Shown here: one piece after another, positions 27,520 to 34,659 of the stretch
Numbering within the stretch: position 1 is the stretch's first letter
Layout: each line of letters starts with the position of its first letter
Origin: Prevotella sp.
GTDB lineage: Bacteria > Bacteroidota > Bacteroidia > Bacteroidales > Bacteroidaceae
DNA: 64,000 nt
Assembly (NCBI GenBank): GCA_017471465.1
Contig: JAFUTI010000024.1
Coordinates: 30,978 to 94,977 of the forward strand
Direction: 5' to 3'
Position numbers and translations under genes: made by a program
Notes under the pieces: model-generated
What the model was told of the DNA's origin: nothing
Databases searched by the model: none
The model's input: the letters and a program-made list of their open reading frames with translations, nothing else

Positions 27520-27550
27520 TTGGAATCTTGAAAATCTTTTTTTATATTTG
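27520..27550 (+). promoter_or_regulatory. Promoter of the candidate small RNA (TTG / TATATTTG)
   Basis: TTGG at 27520-27523 and TATATTTG at 27543-27550 have the 19-20 bp spacing of Bacteroidetes promoters. No open reading frame follows before the hairpin-terminator at 27656-27685. Confidence 0.65.
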
Positions 27551-27554
27551 CAGA

Positions 27555-27690
27555 GTGTTTTTCATGGTATTAGATTATTAAGGTTAATCGGTTTTCATTT
27601 GTCGTGAGACAATTGATTATCCGCTTATTCGCATCATCTGCGAATGAGAATTCTAAAAAGGAGAGCCTGTGAAGGTTCTCCTTTTCTGTG
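27555..27690 (+). ncRNA. Candidate free-standing small RNA with three hairpins
   Basis: Between the promoter and a terminator-like hairpin lie about 135 bases without a reading frame. Hairpin 1 is TTGTC-GTGA-GACAA (27599-27612), with a GNRA-type tetraloop. Hairpin 2 is CTTATTCGCA-TCATC-TGCGAATGAG (27624-27648), 10 bp with one wobble. Hairpin 3 is the terminator. The 5' part, ATGGTATTAGATTATTAAGG (27564-27583), is unpaired and resembles leaders I associate with Bacteroides cold-shock or RNA-binding genes, from memory only. It could also be the leader of something lost, since the next gene is only a fragment. Confidence 0.55.
27656..27685 (+). terminator. Intrinsic terminator of the candidate small RNA
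   Basis: AAAAGGAGAGCC (27656-27667) pairs with GGTTCTCCTTTT (27674-27685) over 12 bp with one G-T wobble and a 6-base loop. The T-run that ends the stem is followed by CTGTGTGTTT. Confidence 0.75.
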
Positions 27691-27730
27691 TGTTTACTCT
27701 GCTCGGCAAGGAGTGGTAAAGGTACAGGTT

Positions 27731-27881
27731 GTGTGACAGTTACGGTTGTGACAGTAAAAAAATGATAAGGGTATAGTCTTTAAATGTTATATAACTAACT
27801 GATATATAGATAGTTAACCACATATTACGGAGGTAATACCCCCTTCAAAAAAACAACTGTCACAACTGTCATCTGTCACAC
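27731..27881. repeat. Inverted GTGACAG microrepeat arrays flanking an AT-rich core (copy A)
   Basis: The left arm (27731-27755) and the reverse complement of the right arm (27856-27881) match except for a short stretch and a 1-base indel. Each arm is built from repeated TGTGACAG units. The 100-bp core is AT-rich. The right arm ends 37 nt before the start of the truncated DUF3987-like gene. The same layout, from an unrelated sequence, precedes the intact gene at 61196. Confidence 0.85.
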
Positions 27882-27918
27882 CGTTCATTCAAAAAACAAT
27901 CTAAATAGCAGAAAATCA

Positions 27919-28170
27919 ATGAGATACGATATTTCAAAATCAACGGCACCAAAGATGCCGACACTTGGACGGGGCACAGAATGCATCAAATTGCTGCTCT
28001 CACAGGCCTCAAAAGACATGCACGAACCCCTCGTTCCGATGCTTTTCCCGCCTCTTGGCGCACACATCAGCGGCGCAGAATTTCAATATCCCGACCTCAG
28101 TTGGAAGGAGCCGACGGGCTTAATGGCCAATCTGGTGGCCAATTCTGGCGATAATAAGGGCCAGTTTAAG
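27919..28170 (+). pseudogene. Truncated DUF3987-like gene (first 82 codons)
   Basis: From ATG 27919 the first 82 residues (MRYDISKSTAPKMPTLGRG to SGDNKGQ) align without gaps to residues 1-82 of the intact 438-residue protein at 61196, with about 48 of 82 identical by eye. After GGGCCAG (28160s) homology stops and a non-coding repeat begins that, in the intact module, lies about 2.4 kb further downstream in the HU leader. The open frame drifts on to a stop at 28257, but those residues are not homologous and run through a palindrome. I read it as the remnant of an internally deleted module. Confidence 0.8.
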
Positions 28171-28220
28171 GATTTCAGCGCGCGAAAAAATCTTTTCAAG
28201 CCGCGAATAATATTTTTTCC
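28171..28220. repeat. CGCGAA/A-tract repeat, copy 1 (also at 63763-63812)
   Basis: The first 24 bases, beginning GATTTCAGCGCGCGAAAAAA, are identical to 63763 onward, and about 42 of the first 47 bases agree. It contains two CGCGAA units each followed by A/T tracts. It directly follows the truncated gene and ends inside the palindrome at 28214. Confidence 0.85.
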
Positions 28221-28252
28221 ACACAAAGGGTCAGACCCTTTGTGTGGAAAAA
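28214..28252. repeat. Perfect 39-nt palindrome upstream of glmS
   Basis: TTTTTCCACACAAAGGGTC (28214-28232) and its exact reverse complement (28234-28252) are separated by one A. The stem has 19 perfect pairs. The T-tract is on the 5' side and the A-tract on the 3' side, the reverse of a bidirectional terminator. It ends 27 bp before the glmS -33 element. Confidence 0.92.
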
Positions 28253-28279
28253 TTTAAATGCAATTTTTTTTGTCATTTT

Positions 28280-28310
28280 TTGGCAGAACGATTTTTTTGC
28301 CGTACCTTTG
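28280..28310 (+). promoter_or_regulatory. glmS promoter (TTG / TACCTTTG)
   Basis: TTGG at 28280-28283 and TACCTTTG at 28303-28310 are about 20 bp apart. The ATG follows at 28341, so the in-frame codons from 28242 are outside the transcript. Confidence 0.8.
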
Positions 28311-28340
28311 CAGCCAATAACACAAACAACATTTCAGAAA

Positions 28341-30185
28341 ATGTGCGGAATAGTCGGATATATTGGAAACAAGGAGGCATATCCCATTCTGATTAAAGGT
28401 CTTCGCAGGCTTGAGTATCGTGGTTACGATAGCGCAGGGGTAGCACTTGTCAATGACAATGGTGACTTAAGCGTTTTTAAGTCGAAAGGTAAGGTTGATA
28501 ATCTTTGTGAGTATTGCAGCGACAAGAATGTCAGCGGTACTGTAGGCATAGCTCACACGCGGTGGGCCACTCATGGTGAGCCGTCGAGCCGGAATGCCCA
28601 TCCGCATTATTCAGAATCTCGCAATCTGGCGATTATCCATAACGGCATCATTGAGAACTATGCAGACATCAAGGCAAAGCTGATCGAGAAAGGTGTCCAC
28701 TTCATGAGCGACACAGACACCGAGGTGCTCGTCCAGCTTATCGAGTATATCGCCAATCGCAAGCAGCTGTCGTTACTGGAGGCTGTACAGGTGGCGTTGT
28801 ATCAGGTTATCGGTGCCTATGCCATTGCCGTCCTCGACAAGAGCGACCCCGACCAGATTATCGCCGCCCGGAAACAGAGCCCGCTGGTGGTGGGCATCGG
28901 CGACGGTGAGTTCTTCCTGGGCTCTGACGCCAGCCCTATTGTGGAATATACTGACAAGGTGGTGTATCTGGAAGACGGCAACATTGCGGTTATCCGTCGT
29001 GGCGAAGAGCTGCACGTTACGAGCATCCTCGGCCAGGAACAGGAGTTGCACGTGAAAACCGTCGACATAGACCTCGGCCAGATTGAGAAAGGCGGCTACG
29101 ACCACTTCATGCTCAAAGAGATTTTCGAACAGCCAGAGTGCCTCACCAACTGTATGCGCGGGCGTGTCAACGTGGAGGCCGACCACGTGACGCTTTCGGC
29201 GCTTATCGACTATCGCCGTCAGCTGCTCAATGCCAAGCGTGTCGTCATCGTTGCCTGTGGCACCAGTTGGCACGCCGGACTTATCGGCAAGCAGATCATC
29301 GAGTCGCTCTGTCGTATTCCCGTCGAAGTGGAGTATGCCTCAGAGTTCCGCTACCGCAATCCCGTTGTAGGTCAGGGCGACGTTGTCATCGCCATCAGCC
29401 AGAGCGGTGAGACGGCCGATACGTTAGCCGCCGTACAGCTGGCCAAGGAACGTGGCGCGTTCATCTATGGCGTCTGCAATGCCATCGGCTCTTCCATTCC
29501 CCGTGCTACCGATACCGGTACGTATATTCACGTAGGTCCTGAGATTGGTGTCGCCTCAACGAAGGCTTTCACCGGTCAGGTGACGGTCCTGACGATGATA
29601 GCCCTTGCCTTGGGTGACGCAAAAGGGACTATCGGGCGTGAGGAATACCAGCAGGTTGTGAAGGGACTGAGCGAGATACCTGACAAGATCCGTGAGGTGC
29701 TGCAGCTGAACAGTCGCATCAAGGACTTGGCACGCACGTTCACATACGCGCATAATTTCCTCTATCTGGGTCGCGGATACTCCTATCCCGTAGCGCTTGA
29801 GGGGGCTTTGAAGCTGAAGGAGATATCCTACATCCACGCTGAAGGCTATCCGGCTGCCGAGATGAAGCATGGGCCGATAGCGCTGATCGACTCCGACATG
29901 CCTGTCGTCGTCATCGCAACCCATAATGCGATGTACGAAAAGGTGCTGTCGAATATTCAGGAGATCAAAGCCCGGCAGGGTAGGGTGATAGCCCTCGTCT
30001 CCAAAGGTGACAGCACGATAGCCAAGATTGCCGACGAAGTGATAGAGCTGCCCGACGTCATAGAATGTCTGGAACCGCTGGTGGCAACTATCCCCCTGCA
30101 GCTTCTGGCATACCACGTTGCCGTCTGCAAAGGCAAGAATGTCGACCAGCCGAGAAACTTGGCCAAGTCGGTAACTGTCGAATAA
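28341..30185 (+). CDS. glmS: Glutamine-fructose-6-phosphate aminotransferase (isomerising)
   Basis: The 614-residue enzyme makes glucosamine-6-phosphate for peptidoglycan and LPS. The start is fixed by the catalytic Cys as residue 2 after Met removal: MCGIVGYIG. The N-terminal Ntn glutaminase domain has HTRWATHGEPSSRNAHPH, and the two C-terminal SIS domains contain ACGTSWHAG, SQSGETADTLAA and the final AKSVTVE needed for the active site. No glmS ribozyme-like leader is visible: only about 25 nt separate the predicted transcript start from the ATG. Confidence 0.96.
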   Translation: MCGIVGYIGNKEAYPILIKGLRRLEYRGYDSAGVALVNDNGDLSVFKSKGKVDNLCEYCSDKNVSGTVGIAHTRWATHGEPSSRNAHPHYSESRNLAIIHNGIIENYADIKAKLIEKGVHFMSDTDTEVLVQLIEYIANRKQLSLLEAVQVALYQVIGAYAIAVLDKSDPDQIIAARKQSPLVVGIGDGEFFLGSDASPIVEYTDKVVYLEDGNIAVIRRGEELHVTSILGQEQELHVKTVDIDLGQIEKGGYDHFMLKEIFEQPECLTNCMRGRVNVEADHVTLSALIDYRRQLLNAKRVVIVACGTSWHAGLIGKQIIESLCRIPVEVEYASEFRYRNPVVGQGDVVIAISQSGETADTLAAVQLAKERGAFIYGVCNAIGSSIPRATDTGTYIHVGPEIGVASTKAFTGQVTVLTMIALALGDAKGTIGREEYQQVVKGLSEIPDKIREVLQLNSRIKDLARTFTYAHNFLYLGRGYSYPVALEGALKLKEISYIHAEGYPAAEMKHGPIALIDSDMPVVVIATHNAMYEKVLSNIQEIKARQGRVIALVSKGDSTIAKIADEVIELPDVIECLEPLVATIPLQLLAYHVAVCKGKNVDQPRNLAKSVTVE

Positions 30186-30190
30186 TTTCA

Positions 30191-30225
30191 AGGGCGATTC
30201 GTTTCATCAACGTTTCGCCTTTTTT
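30191..30225 (+). terminator. Hairpin-T6 terminator after glmS
   Basis: GGCGA-tt-CGTT (30193-30103 side, left arm 30193-30203) pairs with AACG-tt-TCGCC (30209-30219), followed by six T. It lies between the glmS stop and the carA start, with no TAnnTTTG box after it, so carA may depend on read-through or on an unrecognised promoter. Confidence 0.78.
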
Positions 30226-30245
30226 ATAGAGTAATAAGGAAGCTA

Positions 30246-31319
30246 ATGAAAAAAGTAACACTCGTCCTTCAGGACGGAACAGAATTTCGCGGAGAGAGTT
30301 TCGGCTATGAAAAGCCGGTGGCCGGTGAAGTGGTGTTCAACACGGCTATGATGGGCTATCCTGAGTCGCTCACCGACCCGTCGTATGCCGGTCAGTTGTT
30401 GACGCTCACCTACCCGTTGGTAGGAAACTACGGCGTGCCGCCGTTTACGGTTGAGAAGAATGGTATTCCTACGTTTATGGAGAGCGACCGCATTTACGCT
30501 CAGGCTCTCATCGTGAGCGACTATTCAGAACACTATTGTCACTGGAACGCCGTCGAGAGTCTTGCCGACTGGTTAAAACGCGAGCACGTGCCCGGTGTGA
30601 CAGGCATCGACACGCGACAGCTGACAAAGGCGCTCCGGGAGCACGGTGTCATGATGGGCCGACTGCTGTTTGACAGTTCTGACAACGATCTGGAAGAAGA
30701 GGACTACGGCGCTATCAACTGGGTGGAACGTGTATCGTGCCGCGACGTCGTGCGCTACAACGAAGGCGGCGGCCATAAGGTGGTACTTGTCGACTGCGGC
30801 GTGAAGGCCAATATCATCCGGTGTCTGGTGAGTCGCGGCTGTGAGGTCATTCGTGTGCCTTGGAACTACGACTATACCGGTATGACGTTCGACGGGCTGT
30901 TCCTGGCCAACGGTCCTGGCGACCCCGACAAGTGTGTTGCCGCCGTCGAGACACTCAGGAAACAGATGTCGCAGAGCCGTAAGCCCATCTGTGGCATCTG
31001 CATGGGCAATCAGTTGCTGGCCAAAGCAGGAGGCGCTTTCGTCTACAAGCTGAAGTACGGTCACCGCTCTCACAACCAACCGGTTCGTGAAGTGGGCACC
31101 AATCGCTGCTATGTGACATCTCAGAACCATGGATATGCCGTTGATGCCGCCACGCTGGGCAAGGACTGGAGGGAGCTGTTCGTCAACATGAACGACGGCT
31201 CCAACGAGGGTATCCGCCATCAGACAAATCCCTGGTTTTCATCACAGTTCCATCCGGAGGCCTGTTCCGGACCTGTTGATACAGAATTTATGTTTGACCG
31301 TTTTATTGAAGCATTATGA
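30246..31319 (+). CDS. carA: Carbamoyl-phosphate synthase small subunit
   Basis: The 357-residue class I glutamine amidotransferase has an N-terminal CPSase_sm domain (EFRGESFGYEKPVAGEVVFNT) and a C-terminal GATase with nucleophile Cys in GICMGNQLLA and His-Glu in SQFHPEACSGP. It releases ammonia from glutamine and channels it to CarB. Its stop overlaps the start of carB by 4 bp. The start is 60 bp downstream of glmS, behind a terminator-like hairpin. Confidence 0.95.
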   Translation: MKKVTLVLQDGTEFRGESFGYEKPVAGEVVFNTAMMGYPESLTDPSYAGQLLTLTYPLVGNYGVPPFTVEKNGIPTFMESDRIYAQALIVSDYSEHYCHWNAVESLADWLKREHVPGVTGIDTRQLTKALREHGVMMGRLLFDSSDNDLEEEDYGAINWVERVSCRDVVRYNEGGGHKVVLVDCGVKANIIRCLVSRGCEVIRVPWNYDYTGMTFDGLFLANGPGDPDKCVAAVETLRKQMSQSRKPICGICMGNQLLAKAGGAFVYKLKYGHRSHNQPVREVGTNRCYVTSQNHGYAVDAATLGKDWRELFVNMNDGSNEGIRHQTNPWFSSQFHPEACSGPVDTEFMFDRFIEAL

Positions 31320-34300
31320 GAGACCAGAATATCAAGAAAGTGCTGCTGCTCGGTAGCGGCGCATTGAAAATCGGTGAGGCCGGTGAGTTCGACTATAGCG
31401 GTTCGCAGGCGTTAAAAGCCTTGCGCGAAGAAGGCATCAAGACCGTCCTGATCAACCCCAACATCGCTACCGTACAGACCTCAGAGGGCGTCGCCGACGA
31501 GATTTATTTCCTGCCTGTTCAGCCCTATTTCGTCGAGAAGGTCATCGAGAAGGAGCGGCCCGACGGCATCCTGCTCGCCTTTGGCGGACAGACGGCTCTG
31601 AACTGTGGTGTCGAGCTCTATCAGAGCGGCGTTTTGGAAAAATACAATGTGAAGGTGCTGGGTACGCCCGTGCAGGCGATTATGGACACCGAAGACCGGG
31701 AGCTCTTCGTACGCAAGCTTGACGAGATTCAGGTCAAGACCATCAAGTCGCAGGCTTGCGACAACATTGCCGATGCCCGTAAGGCGGCAGCCGAACTTGG
31801 CTATCCTGTCATCCTCCGTGCCGCCTACGCTTTGGGCGGTCTGGGATCAGGCTTCTGTGACAACGAAGAGGAACTCGACAAACTGGCCGAGAAAGCATTC
31901 GCATTCTCGCCACAGGTGTTGGTAGAGAAATCGCTCAAGGGCTGGAAAGAAATAGAGTACGAGGTGGTACGCGACCGCTACGACAACTGTGTCACCGTCT
32001 GTAACATGGAGAATTTCGACCCGCTGGGCATCCACACCGGTGAGTCTATCGTTATCGCACCCTCGCAGACGTTAACCAATTCAGAATATCATAAGCTTCG
32101 TGCGCTGGCTATCAAGATTATCCGCCACATCGGCATCGTCGGCGAGTGTAATGTGCAATACGCCTTTGATCCGCAGTCGGAGGACTATCGTGTCATCGAG
32201 GTCAACGCCCGACTCTCGCGTTCGTCAGCATTAGCCTCAAAAGCGACAGGCTATCCGCTGGCTTTCGTGGCCGCCAAGCTCGGAATGGGATACGGTCTGT
32301 TTGAACTGAAGAACTCGGTCACAAAGACCACGAGTGCGTTCTTTGAACCGGCGCTCGATTATGTCGTCTGTAAGATTCCACGCTGGGATCTCTCCAAGTT
32401 CCACGGCGTCGACAAGGAACTGGGCTCGTCGATGAAGTCCGTAGGCGAAGTGATGGCCATCGGCCGCAATTTCGAGGAGGCTCTGCAAAAGGGACTTCGG
32501 ATGATCGGACAGGGAATGCACGGCTTCGTTGAGAACAAGGAGCTGAAGCTAGCCGACATCGATGCCGCTCTCAGGGAGCCTACCGACAAGCGCATTTTCG
32601 TCATATCGAAGGCCATGCACCTGCCTGAGTATGATATCGACAAGATACACGACCTGACAAAGATTGACAAGTGGTTCCTCTATAAGTTGCAGCATATTAT
32701 CGATATCGACGAACGTTTGAAGAGGCAGAATATCAACACGCTGGAAGAATCGTTGCTGCGTGAGGCCAAGGTCTATGGATTTACCGACTTCCAGATAGCA
32801 CGTGCCATCGGGTTGGAGGACGAAATCAACACGATGCACAACGCGATGCTGTTGGTTCGTAACCGCCGTAAACAGATGGGTATCCTGCCGGTCGTCAAAC
32901 AAATAGACACACTCGCGGCTGAATATCCTGCGCAGACAAATTATCTGTATGTGACTTATTCCGGCGTTGCCGCTGACATACAGTATGAGCACGACCACCG
33001 CAGTATTATTGTGCTCGGTTCAGGAGCTTACCGCATCGGCTCCAGCGTAGAGTTCGACTGGTGCGGCGTACAGGCTCTGAATACCATTCGTCGCGAAGGC
33101 TGGCGTTCGGTAATGATCAATTACAATCCGGAAACCGTCTCCACCGACTACGACATGTGCGACCGCCTTTACTTCGATGAGCTCACGTTTGAGCGCGTAC
33201 TCGACATCATCGATATGGAGCAGCCTCATGGCGTCATCGTGTCGACAGGCGGACAGATACCAAACAATCTGGCTGTCTATCTCGACGAACAGCACGTCCC
33301 CATCCTCGGCACTTCAGCTCAGGACATAGACGGCGCTGAAGACCGTGCCAAGTTCTCGAAGATGTTAGGCGAGATAGGCGTCAACCAGCCAGAGTGGTCG
33401 GCCTTGACATCAATGGACGACATCGACCGCTTCGTCGACAGGGTAGGATTCCCCGTGCTCGTTCGTCCCAGCTATGTGCTGAGCGGTGCGGCGATGAACG
33501 TGTGCTCCAATAAGGACGAGCTGGAACGCTTCTTGCAGTTGGCGGCCAACGTCAGCGAAGACCACCCTGTGGTCGTGTCTAAGTTCATCGAACACGCCAA
33601 AGAGATAGAGATGGATGCTGTGGCACGCGACGGTGAGATATTGGCTTACGCCATCAGCGAGCATATCGAGTTTGCCGGCGTTCACAGCGGCGACGCCACC
33701 ATCCAGTTCCCGCCGCAGAAGCTCTACGTAGAAACCGTCCGACGCATCAAGCGCATCTCGCGCCAGATAGCTAAGGCGCTCCACATCAACGGTCCGTTCA
33801 ACATCCAGTATATGGCACGCGACAACGACATCCTTGTCATCGAGTGCAACCTGCGCGCCTCACGTTCCTTCCCCTTCGTCAGTAAAGTCCTGAAGCTGAA
33901 TCTTATTGAGCTGGCAACGAAGGTGATGCTCGGCTTGCCGGTTGAGAGACCGTCGAAGAATCTCTTCGACCTCGATTATGTCGGTATCAAAGCCTCGCAG
34001 TTCTCATTCAACCGCCTCCAGAAAGCCGACCCCGTACTTGGGGTTGATATGGCATCAACGGGCGAGGTTGGCTGCATAGGCGACAACACAGATACTGCCC
34101 TGCTCAAGTCAATGCTCTCTGTCGGGCAGCGTATTCCCAAGAAGACCGTGCTGTTGTCAACCGGCGGTGCCAAGCAGAAGGCAGAAATGCTCGATGCTGC
34201 ACGGATGCTGGCCGAACACGGGTACGAGCTGTATGCTACGGGAGGCACGTCGAAGTATCTCACCGATAATGGCATTAGCAACACGCTGGTACATTGGCCG

Positions 34301-34543
34301 TCGGACAAGCATCAGCCACAGGCTCTCGACCTGTTGCATGAACACAAGATAGACATGGTGGTCAACATACCAAAGGACCTTACGACGCACGAGCTGACCA
34401 ACGGCTACAAGATACGCCGTGCAGCTATTGACCTCAATGTGCCGCTTATCACTAACGCCCGGCTTGCGGCGGCCTTCATCCATGCTTTCTGTACGGTAGG
34501 CATCGAGGGTATAGGCATTAAAGCCTGGTCTGAATACAAATAG
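31316..34543 (+). CDS. carB: Carbamoyl-phosphate synthase large subunit, carA-linked copy
   Basis: The 1075-residue CarB has both ATP-grasp halves (GSGALKIGEAGEFDYSGSQA and GSGAYRIGSSVEFDWCGVQ) and the C-terminal MGS-like regulatory domain (LYATGGTSKYL). It overlaps carA by 4 bp, so this pair is probably the glutamine-dependent enzyme. It is clearly paralogous to the copy at 16179-19439, sharing long motif blocks but differing widely in loops. An 11-bp direct duplication spans the stop codon (34539-34560). Confidence 0.96.
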   Translation: MRDQNIKKVLLLGSGALKIGEAGEFDYSGSQALKALREEGIKTVLINPNIATVQTSEGVADEIYFLPVQPYFVEKVIEKERPDGILLAFGGQTALNCGVELYQSGVLEKYNVKVLGTPVQAIMDTEDRELFVRKLDEIQVKTIKSQACDNIADARKAAAELGYPVILRAAYALGGLGSGFCDNEEELDKLAEKAFAFSPQVLVEKSLKGWKEIEYEVVRDRYDNCVTVCNMENFDPLGIHTGESIVIAPSQTLTNSEYHKLRALAIKIIRHIGIVGECNVQYAFDPQSEDYRVIEVNARLSRSSALASKATGYPLAFVAAKLGMGYGLFELKNSVTKTTSAFFEPALDYVVCKIPRWDLSKFHGVDKELGSSMKSVGEVMAIGRNFEEALQKGLRMIGQGMHGFVENKELKLADIDAALREPTDKRIFVISKAMHLPEYDIDKIHDLTKIDKWFLYKLQHIIDIDERLKRQNINTLEESLLREAKVYGFTDFQIARAIGLEDEINTMHNAMLLVRNRRKQMGILPVVKQIDTLAAEYPAQTNYLYVTYSGVAADIQYEHDHRSIIVLGSGAYRIGSSVEFDWCGVQALNTIRREGWRSVMINYNPETVSTDYDMCDRLYFDELTFERVLDIIDMEQPHGVIVSTGGQIPNNLAVYLDEQHVPILGTSAQDIDGAEDRAKFSKMLGEIGVNQPEWSALTSMDDIDRFVDRVGFPVLVRPSYVLSGAAMNVCSNKDELERFLQLAANVSEDHPVVVSKFIEHAKEIEMDAVARDGEILAYAISEHIEFAGVHSGDATIQFPPQKLYVETVRRIKRISRQIAKALHINGPFNIQYMARDNDILVIECNLRASRSFPFVSKVLKLNLIELATKVMLGLPVERPSKNLFDLDYVGIKASQFSFNRLQKADPVLGVDMASTGEVGCIGDNTDTALLKSMLSVGQRIPKKTVLLSTGGAKQKAEMLDAARMLAEHGYELYATGGTSKYLTDNGISNTLVHWPSDKHQPQALDLLHEHKIDMVVNIPKDLTTHELTNGYKIRRAAIDLNVPLITNARLAAAFIHAFCTVGIEGIGIKAWSEYK

Positions 34544-34560
34544 AATACCAATAGAATACC
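34539..34560. repeat. 11-bp tandem duplication at the carB stop
   Basis: AATAGAATACC occurs twice in a row (34539-34549 and 34550-34560), followed by a partial third AATA. The first copy contains the TAG stop. Confidence 0.8.
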
Positions 34561-34589
34561 AATAAAATGTGTAAATTTTGAAAAAATGG

Positions 34590-34620
34590 TGCAATAATTT
34601 GGTCATTCCAAATTATTGCA
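34590..34620. promoter_or_regulatory. 13-bp perfect inverted repeat overlapping the REC-kinase promoter
   Basis: TGCAATAATTTGG (34590-34602) and CCAAATTATTGCA (34608-34620) flank TCATT. The left arm contains the -33 TTTGG and the right arm ends 1 bp before the -7 box. It could be an operator or a carB terminator, since a T-rich TTATTTTT follows. Confidence 0.8.
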
Positions 34621-34629
34621 TTATTTTTG
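34598..34629 (+). promoter_or_regulatory. Promoter of the REC-histidine kinase gene (TTTGG / TATTTTTG)
   Basis: TTTGG at 34598-34602 and TATTTTTG at 34622-34629 are about 19-20 bp apart. The ATG at 34660 follows after 30 nt; the TTG at 34627 lies within the -7 box and is not a start. Confidence 0.72.
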
Positions 34630-34659
34630 CATACTGAATCAATAACAACTCCTAATTAC

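Noticed and set aside
27720-27890. A CRISPR array at the GTGACAG repeats.
   Set aside because: The units are 8-9 bases, inverted between arms, and no spacers of even length or cas genes exist.
28171-28257. The C-terminal 29 residues of the open frame starting at 27919 as part of a real protein.
   Set aside because: They are read from the repeat and the palindrome and have no counterpart in the intact homologue.
28311-28340. A glmS ribozyme or riboswitch.
   Set aside because: The predicted leader is only about 25-30 nt, too short.
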